A stretch of DNA of 26,162 nt from contig SDVU01000035.1 in assembly GCA_016256075.1 (NCBI GenBank), positions 1 through 26,162 of the forward strand, given 5' to 3'. Below the pieces are notes generated by a model. It was not told the DNA's origin. It saw only the letters and a program-made list of their open reading frames with translations, and made no database searches. Position numbers and translations under genes: made by a program. The DNA is from Dictyocoela muelleri. Lineage: Eukaryota > Microsporidia. Below, piece by piece: positions 11,119 through 21,541 of this stretch (within the stretch, counting starts at the first letter, position 1; the number at the start of each line of letters is the position of its first letter).

Positions 11119-11420
11119 TATTGACTCATCGTTGCATTATTTGTATCCATTGGTTGATTATAATTAGTTCAATGTTGCATAAAAATTGACGCATAATTGC
11201 GTTTTTATTGACACATCATTTCATTATTATTGAGCATCGTTTCGTTATTAAGGACACAGCATTACATTATTATTGATCCATAATTTCATATTTCTTGATC
11301 GTTATTTATTTATTATTGACTCAAATTCATATTATTGACGCGTAATTTTCTACACATTTACCACGATTTATGCAATTGACTCGTAATTTGTACTTATTGG
11401 CTCATAATCACCCCTTATAT
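11119..11420 (-). repeat. degenerate 22-bp array, left arm
   Basis: There are about twelve diverged copies of a roughly 22-base unit close to tgacacatcatttcattattat, such as ttgacacatcatttcattattat, tgagcatcgtttcgttattaag and gacacagcattacattattat. Read in reverse complement the unit is ataataatgcaatgatgtgtca, which is how it appears on the plus strand at 13.5-14.33 kb. The two arrays therefore face each other around the Merlin relic. Confidence 0.75.
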
Positions 11421-11980
11421 GCTATTTTCCTATGTTTTTTAGATGAATAAAAAGTACATAGATATTTTTTAAAAAAAAATATTATATCGAGGTTTTTATG
11501 GTAATTGATACAATCTCTCTAATTTATTAATGAAAATTAAAATTTTAGACCTTCTAAAGTTGTATAACCATTTCTTTAGTGTTAAGAACCTGTTTTTCTA
11601 GAATTATAGACACGATATACAGGATTTATAAAACTATTTTAGAATATATATATATAAATTTTTCATGTTAATAAAAAAATAGCCACACCTAAAAAATACC
11701 TATAAATAATTGATAAAAATGATTGTCGGTGCTACCCATTTCAGATACAAGATTCTTTCTTGGTTTGAAAATTTGAAATAATATTCGAAATTTGAGAGAT
11801 TAAATCGTATATGCCGCACTTTAAATATAATGTAAAATTTATTTTTTGTAACAAACCTATTAATAACTGATTTGCCATATTATTTGTAGTCAAACAATTA
11901 TATATTATTTTTTAAAATTATAAAATATATCTATTTTACTAAATTTAGTAAATCAAAAGTATAAATATTTAAAAAATTTG
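11421..11980. other. AT-rich spacer, nothing recognised
   Basis: No gene, RNA or element block was seen. The stretch lies between the left 22-bp array and the left 29-bp array. Confidence 0.5.
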
Positions 11981-11984
11981 GATC

Positions 11985-12115
11985 ATGTAAAATATATGTC
12001 ACTAAGTGACAGATGTTTTTTATGATGCTAAATGGCGACAGATATTTTACATGATACAATTTAGCGATAGATTTTTTACATGTTGCATTTTTGTCGACAG
12101 ATTAATTACATAATG
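11985..12115 (+). repeat. 29-bp tandem array, left part
   Basis: Four to five imperfect copies of a 29-base unit close to gcgacagattttttacatgatacaattta are present, for example gcgacagatattttacatgatacaattta and gcgatagattttttacatgttgcattttt. The same unit in the same orientation resumes at 13128-13203, on the other side of the Merlin relic. Near 12000 a small palindrome (gtcactaagtgac) spans two units. Confidence 0.75.
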
Positions 12116-12219
12116 ATTTTATTAAAAAATTAAAAAATACATTAATTGCAAGAGAGAATTTTTATAATCTTCGTATTAAAAATGTATATGCAATCGATAA
12201 AAAACGTAATTTCAAACAC

Positions 12220-13045
12220 CAGAATTCTAGGCCTTTTGGCATCTTACCTACCATGTTAGACTTGTGGGAATAATAGGGAACAACAAAAGTCATAATCTCA
12301 CATGGACAAATATAGGTGTATTGTAGCAATAATAAACGTGAAAGTATAAAACTTCTTTGTCAATACGACATAAATCAGTGTTGATTGAGTTTAGGAATCC
12401 ATTATCTAGTATATTTCTCTATATTTATTGCTAGACCTTATCAAAAAACATCAAAGATGTGTGTAAAGATCATTCAATTTAACGCCCCACTCTAAGCGCT
12501 ATTTATAAATTTTTGCGTTCTATGGTATCTGAAAATTTAGCTAAAGAACCAATTAAATTGGGAGGGCCGGGAATAATTTGTTAGGAAGATGAGTCTTTAT
12601 TTGACCATAAAGTAAAATACCACAGAGAACGTTCCCCGAGAGATACAAGTTTGGGTATTCGCAATTGTCGACACTAGTACAACGCCCTAAATAGGTTATA
12701 TGAGAGTGTAAAAGACATATCAGCCTTTACACTTGTTTAATAATACAAGAAAAATGTCCAACAGGAACGACTATACATTCTGATATGTGGGCAAGCTACA
12801 TATAAATTTATTGAAAAACGAGAGTTACACATGCGACCGCCAATCAGAGATATAGCTTTGTTAATCCTGATACCGGTGTCCATACACAACATGTCGAGTC
12901 TCATTGGAACGTAAAAAAGGGAATAACTTAAACTATGAAAAGAGTAAGGGCTTGCCAGATTCAATTTTATCTTGAGGAATTCATGTTTAAAAAAAGATAT
13001 GTTAACACTGAATTCGAAAATATTCTCAAACCTTTAGTTATATCT
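12220..13045 (+). pseudogene. Merlin (ISXO2/IS1595-like) transposase relic
   Basis: This is a decayed Merlin-superfamily transposase, a DDE enzyme related to bacterial IS1016/IS1595. An N-terminal zinc-ribbon remnant carries a C-x2-C pair (12254-12268, a stop between the cysteines) and a later YRC. Then come FLYIYC (about 12414-12431), FLRSMVSENL (about 12512-12542), LGGPGI and EDESLFDHK (12558-12612; first catalytic Asp in a degenerate VEIDES-LF block), VKDISAFTLV (about 12708-12740), HSDMWASY (12777-12800; second Asp), FVNPDTGVHT and QHVESHWN (12857-12910; catalytic Glu), and the C-terminal ACQIQFYLEEFMFKKRY, where relatives have a YL-EFMWR-RY block. About 275 codons is near the family length. 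Several stops and at least three frame changes make it inactive. No GGGG-TGT inverted repeats remain. It sits inside a 29-bp tandem array. Confidence 0.9.
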
Positions 13046-13047
13046 GA

Positions 13048-13122
13048 TATAAAATTACTTTTATTTTTTTATTTTATTTATTTATTTATTTTTATTTATT
13101 TATTTTTTTTTATTTTTTTTGC
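13048..13122. repeat. T-rich simple repeat (ttta/tttat)n
   Basis: A nearly pure T tract with interspersed A, in tttattta and tttttat periods, follows the Merlin relic. The forward open frame running through it is an artefact of low complexity. Confidence 0.85.
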
Positions 13123-13127
13123 ATCAT

Positions 13128-13203
13128 GTAGAACATCTGCCGTTGAGCGACAAAAATTATACATGATGCAATTATGCGACAGATTTTTTACATAATACAA
13201 TAT
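13128..13203 (+). repeat. 29-bp tandem array, right part
   Basis: Two to three copies of the 29-base unit seen at 11985-12115 occur in the same orientation, clearest in gcgacagattttttacataatacaata at about 13175-13201. The array is interrupted by the Merlin relic and the T-rich tract. Confidence 0.7.
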
Positions 13204-13535
13204 ATTTTTTTAAATAAAAAAAAATTTAATTAGACTTAAACGCTTTTAGTTAACGGTTTTCATTTTTGGGGTTTATACCATTTTCATGACAGCCTCAATG
13301 CGATTTAGTACCTAAACTCAAATACATTCTCGGATCTTAATAACATTTACCATTTAAATAACTAAAAAATAAAAAAACAAAAAAATTTTTTGTATATTCT
13401 ATAATTTTATGAGTGTATTTCGGATTTATCTCACTACGTAAAAGTCACGCTGAGGAACTCATTAGCGAAAGATTTCTTTGCTTTCAGGATTCATAGATAT
13501 TCTTTTTTGGGACCTTTCCGTGTATAAAATTTAAA
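13204..13535. other. AT-rich spacer, nothing recognised
   Basis: There is no gene or element block here. The stretch separates the right 29-bp array from the right 22-bp array. Confidence 0.5.
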
Positions 13536-13539
13536 ATTT

Positions 13540-14330
13540 TCTATAACCCTGAATACGTATCTATAACTCTTTAATATGTTTATATCACGTAAAAAATTTT
13601 CTAAATCTAGTAAAATAAGACATAACTTTTACATATCGACTTTATGTCTAACATCTCTCGCAAATCTGAAAAAAAAATGTGTCTATAACTCTTAAATATA
13701 GATCATTACTATAAACGAAAATGGGTTCATAACTTTTCTTAAATGGGCGTATAATCTTGTTTAATGTGGAAATAACTTTGGTAAGATAGGTCAATAATTA
13801 ACGAATCAGGTAAATAATTATGAAAAACGACTGTATAATTTTTTTTTCTCAAAAAATATAATTCTGTATAGTTATAATATGTTAAAAAATATAGAAAATA
13901 ACTTTATTAAATAAAATTTTAAGGCAGAATTATGTATGAAATTATGTATAAAATTGCGTATCAATAAGTATAAATTGTGCGTCAATAAGTATGAAATTAC
14001 GGTGTCGATAAGTATGGTAGCCCATAAGCATAAAATTGTAGGCCTATCAGTAGAATAATGAGTGTCGCTAGTATAAAATAATGGGTTAATAATAAAAATA
14101 TAAAATAATAGATCAATGTTATAATAATATAGTCAGTAAATATAAAATAATGTGTTTACAATATTGCAACGATGATCTATCAAAAATGCAACGACGTGTA
14201 AATAATAATTAAAAATGTATATATAAAATGATTTGATGTGTCAATAATAATGCAATGTTGTCTAATAATAATGCAACTATGTGTCAATATCAATGCAAGG
14301 ATGCGCCGATAATAAACCAATAAACCGTAT
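13540..14330 (+). repeat. degenerate 22-bp array, right arm
   Basis: Many strongly diverged units of 20-24 bases run through this block, such as aattgcgtatcaataagtat, tgtcaataataatgcaatgttg and tgtcaatatcaatgcaaggatg. The best conserved copies are at the far end (14,230-14,320). The unit is the reverse complement of that in the left arm at 11119-11420. The core aatgcaacgat also matches the 16-bp array at the window start. Below 13,900 the period is visible only in phrases such as tataactctttaa. Confidence 0.65.
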
Positions 14331-14785
14331 ACTATAATTTGTAAAGAAAAAAATCAAAGTTAACAATATAAATTTCTCATCTTTTTATATAAAATTATTT
14401 TTATGAATAAATGTAATAAAGAAATTTAAGTGTTATAGTCGTATGGAGACGTAAATAAGGCCTTTTTATGTGTAGAAATCGAATCTTAATGTTTACAAGA
14501 ATTTATTTAAAAAATAAAAAAATAAAGATATTAATGACGATCAGTAGAAAAAAATCTAAATATATAAGTTAAAATATAAAATCTCCGCTCGCGCGTTACA
14601 AATTTTATCAACTACAATAGGAATACCAAATGTTTATAATTTGTTTTTATTATAAAGTTAAAATATTATTTTTTATAATGTTAGTAAAAATAGATAATCA
14701 AAAACCATAATATAATAAATACTTTAAAAAGTTATATTTGTCACTATAATATGTCCCGCACGAACGCGACTCAATGAATTACATA
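14331..14785. other. AT-rich stretch, nothing recognised
   Basis: No gene or element block was seen. A brief GC blip (ctccgctcgcgcg) lies at about 14582-14594. Confidence 0.5.
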
Positions 14786-14789
14786 TATA

Positions 14790-14935
14790 ATTTTGTTTTT
14801 AATTATTAATTTCAATTTGTTAATTTTTATTTTAAAAAAAACAAATTTTATAAATTCGAAATTCGAACACTGGACATATTTTCTAATTAACTTTTTTACC
14901 ATTCGCCTATAATGCTACGATTTTCTTTACTTCAT
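14790..14935 (-). repeat. tRNA-headed SINE-like copy (minus)
   Basis: On the minus strand there is an A-box-like ataggcgaatgg (about 14911-14900), then a B-box-like gtgttcgaa near 14870-14862, with about 42 bases between box starts, close to tRNA spacing. About 44 bases after the B box lies the tail aaattgaaattaataattaa (14818-14799). The same tail occurs 41 bases after the B box in the plus-strand copy at 15.2 kb. Shared head and tail at matching spacing suggest one repeat family rather than chance. The tail is AT-rich, so the match is less weighty than it looks. Confidence 0.45.
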
Positions 14936-15184
14936 ATATTTATATAAATGTAATTTTTTATAAATGAAATTTTAATAATTAACTTTTATTGTTAATTTTA
15001 AAATATATTTTTTTCATATTAATAAAATTAAGATAAACAATGTCAAAATATAACAATAAAAAAATCTAAAAATATTAAAACATATGTTTATAGATAACTC
15101 TTAATTATATTTCTTTTTTAAAAAACCGTTTTAAAAATAATTGTAATCTAAAAAAAACATAATTATATGATTTGATATTTTGTT

Positions 15185-15310
15185 TTTTTTTGCTGAGAGA
15201 TAGTTAATTACGATTTATAAATTATGCTTAAGGTTCGAACCCCCCAATTCTTAGAATTTTTACTAATTTAATGTAATTAAAAATTGAAATTAATAATTAA
15301 GAATAAAAAC
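15185..15310 (+). repeat. tRNA-headed SINE-like copy (plus)
   Basis: An A-box-like ctgagagatagttaa (about 15193-15207) is followed by a strong B-box ggttcgaac (15232-15240), about 38 bases between box starts. The tail aaattgaaattaataattaa (15281-15300) is shared with the minus-strand copy at 14.8-14.9 kb. The stems do not pair well enough for a working tRNA. The two copies face each other head to head about 250 bases apart. Confidence 0.45.
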
Positions 15311-15479
15311 TGATAAAGTCATAACCAAATTTTTTAAATTTATTTAAATTTATAAAAAAACTCTTTAAATTGAGGATAAAACGTAAACAGGAAGTAAACA
15401 TGGTAATTTTAATAAGATTTATATAAACAATCTAACAGTGGTTTCATCTTATTTATACGTTTTCCAACAGAGTAATTAT

Positions 15480-16960
15480 TTTATATGGTTTACAGCGTCA
15501 TATGTTGCTCTATAATTTTTTATTCAAAAGCATGTGCTTTCAAAAGTTCAAACAAATAAGAATAGCTTCGTCTATAGTAAAAGATTGATTTTATGTCAAT
15601 TCCTTATCATTAATTGCTGAAAATGTCAAATTGTAATTGTGGGTTGTCTAATATTAGGAGTTGAGGATATATTTGTAAAGGCGATATTACTTTTTGCAAT
15701 ATTTAAATGTATAAAAATTTCATGATTTAGATCATAGAGAACAGTATCGATTTGCTCTAAGACATCGTCTATAGAAATGTATTAATGAATAACGCAAAAG
15801 TTTCTGTTAATTCATTAAGAGAAATCGTTAATTTTAAATGGGCTTAGCACATTATGTTTTTTTCCTACACCTAGAAAATGTTCAATAGTAACTTTATTCA
15901 AGCATATTTACAATGGGTAATAGCGTCTTTGATGTTATTTTTTTTATATATGGATCTTCAGTTATTACACTTGTCCTAATTTCACAACAATAGACGTGAG
16001 CTAATGGTTATAGAATTTTGCTTTAAACCTTCTAATTTGAGCATCAAGTGTTTAAAAGAAAAAAAGAAAGAGTGTTTTTGAAATAAAGCAAATTTATTTT
16101 GATAAAATCACCATAACTTTATGTGAAATACAGTTTTTAAGCAGAATAAATGATATTAATTATTCTTATAGTAAAAATTAGAATTGTCTGCCCTTAATTG
16201 TAATCTTTATTTTTCATACATGAACTTTAGTTGTTAAAATAATCATAAAGAATTTAATATCAAATCCATTAAAAGCTCTTGTATTTGCAAACTTTTCAAT
16301 TATTGCTGTTCAATATAGAAGTTCCTGTCTTATTACATACAAGAATCACCGTTAAAATATTTTTAAAAACTATTTATTCTTCAATTTTAAGAATCCAAAC
16401 TGTTCGATGGTGCAAGGTCGTAGAAAAAAGCAGTTTCATGTCTATTATAAATATTTTTTGCTATACTCGCATATTTTTCTGTAAAAATATTTATTTTTGT
16501 TTAAATTTGATTATTTACGTTTAACCTTTATCCTGAAAGTTTTTTTAAATAGATTATATGTATTATAAAAAAATTTTATAAATAACTATTCGAAACGTTT
16601 AAATATGTGAATTAGATTTTTCTTTTTAATCTCTAGAGACTTTACATTTTTGAATATAGAAATAGCATTACCTTTGGTTCTTTCTGGGAAAAAAATTTCT
16701 GTTTTATGAAATATATTCATTTTTTTTTAATTTTCTATCTGAAATACTATACTCTATTATATTACAGATTTCGAAATAAAATTTTCGATTATGATTCTTT
16801 TATCTTTTTTCGTTGATACGTAATTTTTTATGATAACTATTACTATTCACATTTATACTTTGACGAATATTTTCTGCTATTCTTGAATCCCTGATTACTT
16901 TGTGTGCTATTTTATTTCTATTATACAACTTTAGTTAGAAAGACATATTTTTTTAGTACC
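15480..16960 (-). pseudogene. pogo/Tigger-like (DDE_1) transposase relic
   Basis: This is a second decayed pogo-group transposase, opposite in orientation to the one at 3.65 kb. On the minus strand the blocks run NIYNRHETAFFYDLAP (about 16460-16400), where relatives have IYN-DETGLFY-L-P around the first catalytic Asp; LTVILVCNKTG (about 16355-16320), the VT-LL-CN--G block; IEKFANTRAFNGFDIK (about 16300-16255), the IGK---PR-FK block; a poor DNC-like region near 16190; and NKVTIEHFLGVG (about 15900-15865), the AW--VT--TI block. A C-terminal acidic segment, SIDDVLEQIDTVLYDLNHEI, lies near 15770-15710. The DNA-binding N-terminus probably occupies 16560-16960 but is only weakly readable. Many stops and frame changes indicate an old relic. 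No inverted terminal repeats were found. The 81-codon forward frame inside it is a shadow. Confidence 0.78.
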
Positions 16961-17039
16961 GAACATTTCTATGTCATTTACAGGTGTAAATATTTCTTTG
17001 AAAAAATAAGGAAAACAACAAAAATTATAGGGTTTAAAA

Positions 17040-17549
17040 AATAGGGTTAACATTTTTATTTGAGTATTATAATTTATTTATACATAAAATATGGAAAAAC
17101 CAAAAAAGATAAATGCCGAAAAAACGAGAGTTTGACCTATATAATTACTTCAGTTATACGCAGTAAAAGTTCCTAAAAAGCCGCGCGGCGTATTTGTGGC
17201 TGCGCCCTGCGCATATGATTAAGCTTATGTTTGCATTGAAAGTTCGGTACCACAGTTGCGGTTTGCATGAAATGCCCGCGCTTCGCATGTGACATTAAAA
17301 AATTAAAAGATCAATATAAAACATTATTATTTTTTATTATAAAAATTAAAGACTTTTTAATATTATATTAATTTATAATCTAAAAATAATGCTTGATTAT
17401 TATTTTAGGATTATTTATTAAACATGGTTTCTTCCAACTTGAGACGCATAGTAATTTATAAGAAAATCGCCATCCGTAAGAATGATTTATATGATTCTTA
17501 TTTGAAAAAGCGTAAAAACACGAGTTTTCTTCATATATAATAATTATAT
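17040..17549 (+). repeat. dispersed repeat, copy A (left part)
   Basis: Two stretches match the segment at 23290-23545. The first is taacatttttatttga with tacataaaatatgga near 17046-17096. The second, best conserved part is 17450-17545, which contains gattcttatttgaaaaagc and ttttcttcatatataata. The middle differs and holds the GC-rich island. The repeat is interrupted by the gypsy element at 17550 and appears to resume at 21816. A 38-codon frame ending in a TAA shared with copy B lies at about 17424-17540; it is not recognised. Confidence 0.65.
17179..17293. other. GC-rich island, open on both strands
   Basis: This 115-base segment is conspicuously richer in G and C than anything around it. 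It starts with the perfect palindrome gccgcgcggc (17180-17189) and contains gcgccctgcgcatatg and a related gcccgcgcttcgcatgtg near its end. A forward frame is open for 41 codons between stops (17167-17289), and a minus-strand ATG frame encodes 40 residues (17295-17173). Neither product is recognised, and open frames are expected when stop codons are depleted by GC. It could be a fragment of an acquired sequence or of another element. Confidence 0.6.
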
Positions 17550-17823
17550 TGACATGTCCAGGAAGAACACGTTCATAAATAAGAAGTTGGTTATACAAAG
17601 AAAGTGTTTGAATTGATTTATTTAATTTCTTCTTCGTAGCGAAGGCATCATCTCTTTGAGATGGAAACATGGGTTCAGTGTCACGATTTCTTTTATAGTT
17701 TTATTCGGAGGGAAAATGCGGAGGGAAATTGGGTTTTGATATTTTTTGTGATTTTTTTTGTAAATGATTTTTATGATTGATATTGATTAAAAACTTCTTT
17801 AATTAATGTCGTTGGGCACGACA
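17550..17823 (-). repeat. gypsy 3' LTR (left copy)
   Basis: This 274-base repeat is bounded by tgacatg and cacgaca, about 94% identical to the right copy, with most differences clustered in its second half. As the element reads leftward, this is its 3' LTR. Confidence 0.95.
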
Positions 17824-17845
17824 TACCCCCTCCTTCAGAAGGTTT
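17824..17845 (-). other. polypurine tract of the gypsy element
   Basis: On the minus strand the purine-rich run gaaggagggggta directly abuts the inner edge of the 3' LTR, the position where plus-strand DNA synthesis is primed in LTR elements. Confidence 0.75.
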
Positions 17846-17849
17846 GATA

Positions 17850-18790
17850 TTCTTTATGTTTACTCTGGTATGTTTGCTGATTTCATCAATTACGAAGGTG
17901 TAATTATTGATCAGTTTGATAATTTTAAATGGACCACTCCACTTGTCTACTAACTTGTCTGGCGAGTGAAGTTTCTTATAAATAAGATCTCCAATTTAAT
18001 ACTCATGTTTCAGCATTTTCTTATTTATTCTATCATTTTCATTACTGGCGATAAATCCTTCCCTCAATATACGTTTTAGTATTTCAGATTTGAGGCTTCT
18101 CTTGTAGATGTCAAAAATTGAATATTGATAGATCATTTCAAATGGTGAAACCTTCAGTGTCGTGTGAGATGGGAGATTTAATCCGATAAATATGTTTTTT
18201 AAAAGTTTTTAATGGAGATTCCCCTTGATATTCTGCATATTGTTGCTATTGTAGAGTTTATTCCCTCAGAAATCCCGTTACATGTGGGATTATTGCTGAT
18301 GTTATGACATGCTTTATTTTATGTCTATCCAAAATTTTTTTTTGTTTCGAGCTAATGAATTGACGACCCTGATCAGATAGAAATTTTTTAGGATAGCCGT
18401 ATTTTAAACACCAGTTTTTCAGAGCATTTTTTACTGAATTTGAAGTAATGTTTTTGAGATAATAGGTTTCTGTTAACCGACTAAAGATATCAGTAAAGGT
18501 TATTAAGTAAAAGTAAGTATTCTTATTATTTGTTTTAAAGTGTATTGATTTTAGCAGACCGAAAATATCACTGGAAATGTATTCAAAGGGTGTATCGCTA
18601 TATAAACAGCCTTGTGAATATCCGAATGTTCTGGTTGTTGTTTTTGTTTTTGCGCATATTTGACACTTCTTTGTTATTGTTTCGATACATTTTTTCATTC
18701 CTCGGCAAGTATAGAAATTTTTTAATGTAAGATAGATCCTTTTCATCCCTGGATGTACCAAGAGTTCATGAAGTTTTGTAAAGAATATGT
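17850..18790 (-). pseudogene. gypsy integrase region
   Basis: This is the integrase part of the broken gypsy element. A zinc-binding H2C2 segment is visible (HPGMKRIYLTL, then CQICAKTKT), followed by the core with SSDIFGL and FLSDQGRQF, which hold the two Asp positions of a retroviral-type integrase. It lies downstream of RNase H, as expected for Ty3/gypsy. Treated as a fossil fragment. Confidence 0.88.
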
Positions 18791-18829
18791 ACTTATAATT
18801 TTCTGGTAGTACTATTCGTTGTTTCTTGT

Positions 18830-19340
18830 CTACTATAAGCTGTTTTTTTTGCCGATAAATAAATCATTAGTTGCGATTTTTTCTTTTATCTTGCTGTCCT
18901 CATTTTGGTATTTCTTCACTTCTTCCCAATTTATGTCTATTGTTTTTTGTTCAATTATTGAATTTATTCGAGTTAAAGAGTCGGCTACGAAATTCTTACT
19001 TCCATTAATGTGTTTTATTGAAACATCGAATTCTTGTAACAGCATTTTCCATCTCTGAATTCGACTTGTCAACGGCTTGTCTGGTATCAGATTTTTGTTG
19101 TCTGTTCGCGCTATGATCTTAATATTTAAGATTATAGGTTTAAAATGGTATAAAGATTTTAAAAGTGCGAATGTTTCTTTTTCTGTTATGCTGTAGTTGG
19201 CCTCACTTGGTGAAAGTTTATAGCTGTAAAATCCAAAAATTTGGTAATCTTGAAATAATACGGCACCTATTGCGTTTTTTGATGCATCTGTTTCGAGTGC
19301 GAAACTATTGTTTGGATCCGGAAAATGCAATGTCATATCT
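18830..19340 (-). pseudogene. gypsy RNase H region
   Basis: This is the RNase H part of the broken gypsy element. FALETDASKNAIGAVLFQ is the typical start of gypsy RNase H (TDAS-GAVL), and YSITEKETFALLKSL is the EKE-A block. RTDNKNL marks the later Asp and SLTRI the connection to integrase. Confidence 0.9.
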
Positions 19341-19384
19341 TTATCGATTTTATCGATTATTTCGTTTAATTTTTTCTTATCATC

Positions 19385-20165
19385 TTTCTACCATGTAAAT
19401 TTGGAGTCTTTTGAAAGCTTTTTTGTCAGAAATAAAGTTTTTTGACTTATTTTTTTAAAGTATCCTCTGTACCAATTTATTATTCCTAAAATCCTCTGTA
19501 GATGGCGTTTATTTTTTGGATGAAAATTTCTTAACCCTTGAAGCTTATCGATTATTGGACGTATGCCATTACTTGTAATTAAATGACCCAAAAATTTCAC
19601 TTCTCCTTTAAGGAATTCGCACTTATCAAAATTTATAGATAAATTGTTTTCGTGCAGTATTCTTAATACGTTTTCAAGATGCTCATGGTGTAAATCTTCG
19701 TTTTCGGAGTGAATCAGAATATCGTCTATATATACTTTTACATAAGATAAATCGCCTAATATACGATCCATTGCTTTTTGAAAGATCCTCGGTGCATTAG
19801 CTAACCTAAATGGCATCCGAAGAAATTCAAACCTTTTATTATTTATAGAAAATGCGGTGTATGGTATTGAATTAACATCCATGGGAATTTGATAATACCC
19901 AAGGTTTAGATCAATTTTTGAGAATATTTTGGAATTATGAAGCTGGGTTAAAATCTCAGTTACTGTAGGAAAAATATAATAATCTTTAAGTGTTATTCCA
20001 TTTATTTTTTCGATTATTCACGACAATTCTGACTCTTCCATTGTTCTTTAAAATCGGAAAGGCTGGTAATGAATATTCCGAATTGCTTTCTCGTATTATT
20101 TTGTTCTCAAGAAGATATTCTATTTCGGTCTTTACTAATTCGCACATCTTAGGAGATAAACGATA
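19385..20165 (-). pseudogene. gypsy reverse transcriptase region
   Basis: This is the reverse transcriptase part of the broken gypsy element. FEFLRMPFRLANAPRIFQ resembles the gypsy palm motif (MPFGL-NAP-TFQ), VYIDDIL carries the catalytic YIDD, and KCEFLKGEVKFLGHLI is the typical thumb-side block. Confidence 0.93.
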
Positions 20166-20169
20166 TTAT

Positions 20170-20800
20170 GGTAAATTTATATTTTTTTGTTCTTTAAGGT
20201 TTATTACATGTTGAGTGTTTATCAAATTTCCTATTTCTTTGTTCTTTAATTTATTCTCCTTTATTGTTAACATTGTTCTTGAATTTACTGCTGAACTAAC
20301 CTGAGCATTTATTTTTGTCTTTTGTAATAATTTCGATTCGAATTCTGTTGTATTTTCTTTTAAATTTAATTCGTAATATTTATTATCAAGTGAAATTGTT
20401 CCTTCCGATAGATCGATTATTGCATGATTACTGAGCAGGAAGTCCATTCCAAGAATACCTGCCAGAGACATGTCGTTTAGGATTTTTGACTTCACCTTAT
20501 ATCTTGTTGTTTTATCGTCTTGAATAAATAATTCTAAGTTTGCTTCTTGTGATGATTCCACCGCTGTTCCGTCAATCAAAATGGCTTTAGTTTTACTTGT
20601 ATCTTTACATTTCAAATTAGTCTCTTCAATAAGCTTTCTGTTGACATAAGAGAAATAGATCCAGTGTCCAACAGAAAAATATATGACTTATCTTTTATCG
20701 TGACTTCTGTCTCTAATGTCTGAGTTTCAACCTTACTTTCCTTTATCATAGGATTGCATTTTTTTTGTTCCTTTTCTCTATTTGAGTTATAAATTTTCAA
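20170..20800 (-). pseudogene. gypsy aspartic protease region
   Basis: This is the protease part of the broken gypsy element. FLLDTGSISLMS contains the catalytic DTGS, and ILGMDFL, further downstream, is the typical ILG-DFL flap-end block of retropepsins. It precedes the reverse transcriptase. Confidence 0.88.
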
Positions 20801-21540
20801 TTTATCCTTTTTTTTATTGCCCTACGTTTTGTATCATCATGAGTATTTGTCTTAAGGTATGAACAGAATTTAATGCTTTCGATTTTTGTTTGTGTTTTAT
20901 GTGATTCTAATCCACTTTTGTTCGATATACTTTTAATTAACGTCTCAGATAATTGTTCATTCAAAGCTTTTTCAATTGTATCGATAATTGTAAACATGCT
21001 ATCGATGTCATGTATTACAAGTCTTGTCATCTACAATTGAGTTCGCTTAGATAATCCATAATAAAATTATTCTCTTAACTTTATTTGTTCCATATCCGCA
21101 GTCCAATTTAAACACACACTTAATTTCTTAAGAATTCTCATGATCTCATCTCTGTATTCTGATATACGAGGAAGTGGTTTTGTTTTGTGTTAGCTAACTG
21201 GTTTAAATATTTGACATGTTTTTCTTCGGGATACTTATATCTGAAAAGTGCACTTATGATATCTCCCGGTGTGTTAAAATTTTTTATAAGAAAAAAATAT
21301 GAGGTTGATATAGACGATTTCAATACTTTGGATGCTGTTTGTTCGTCCCATCCGACAATCTGAATGGTTTGTAAAAATTCATCCTTTCAATCAAATAGAT
21401 CTTGTTTATCTATATTTTCAAGCATCGCGAAACTCCTCTTTAGTGTTATATTCGTGTTCTCTGGTGTTATACTGAATTCAACTCTTTGTAGAACATATTC
21501 ATCATGACTTCTTTGTTTGTAAGTACTCCTTGAGCTCAAG
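20800..21540 (-). pseudogene. gypsy gag-like region (weak)
   Basis: The segment between the 5' LTR and the protease holds fragmentary frames. Position and length fit gag, but I see no zinc knuckle or capsid motif that would prove it. A 12-base palindrome (cttgagctcaag, 21529-21540) lies against the LTR, where a primer-binding site is expected. Confidence 0.55.
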
Positions 21541-21541
21541 T

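Noticed and set aside
12737-12964. 75-codon minus-strand open frame
   Set aside because: It lies antisense to the conserved C-terminal half of the Merlin relic, so it is a shadow.
12935-13195. 86-codon forward open frame as a small gene
   Set aside because: Its first third is the C-terminal end of the Merlin relic; the rest reads through a T-rich simple repeat and a 29-bp array.
16279-16524. 81-codon forward open frame
   Set aside because: It is antisense to the best conserved pogo blocks on the minus strand.
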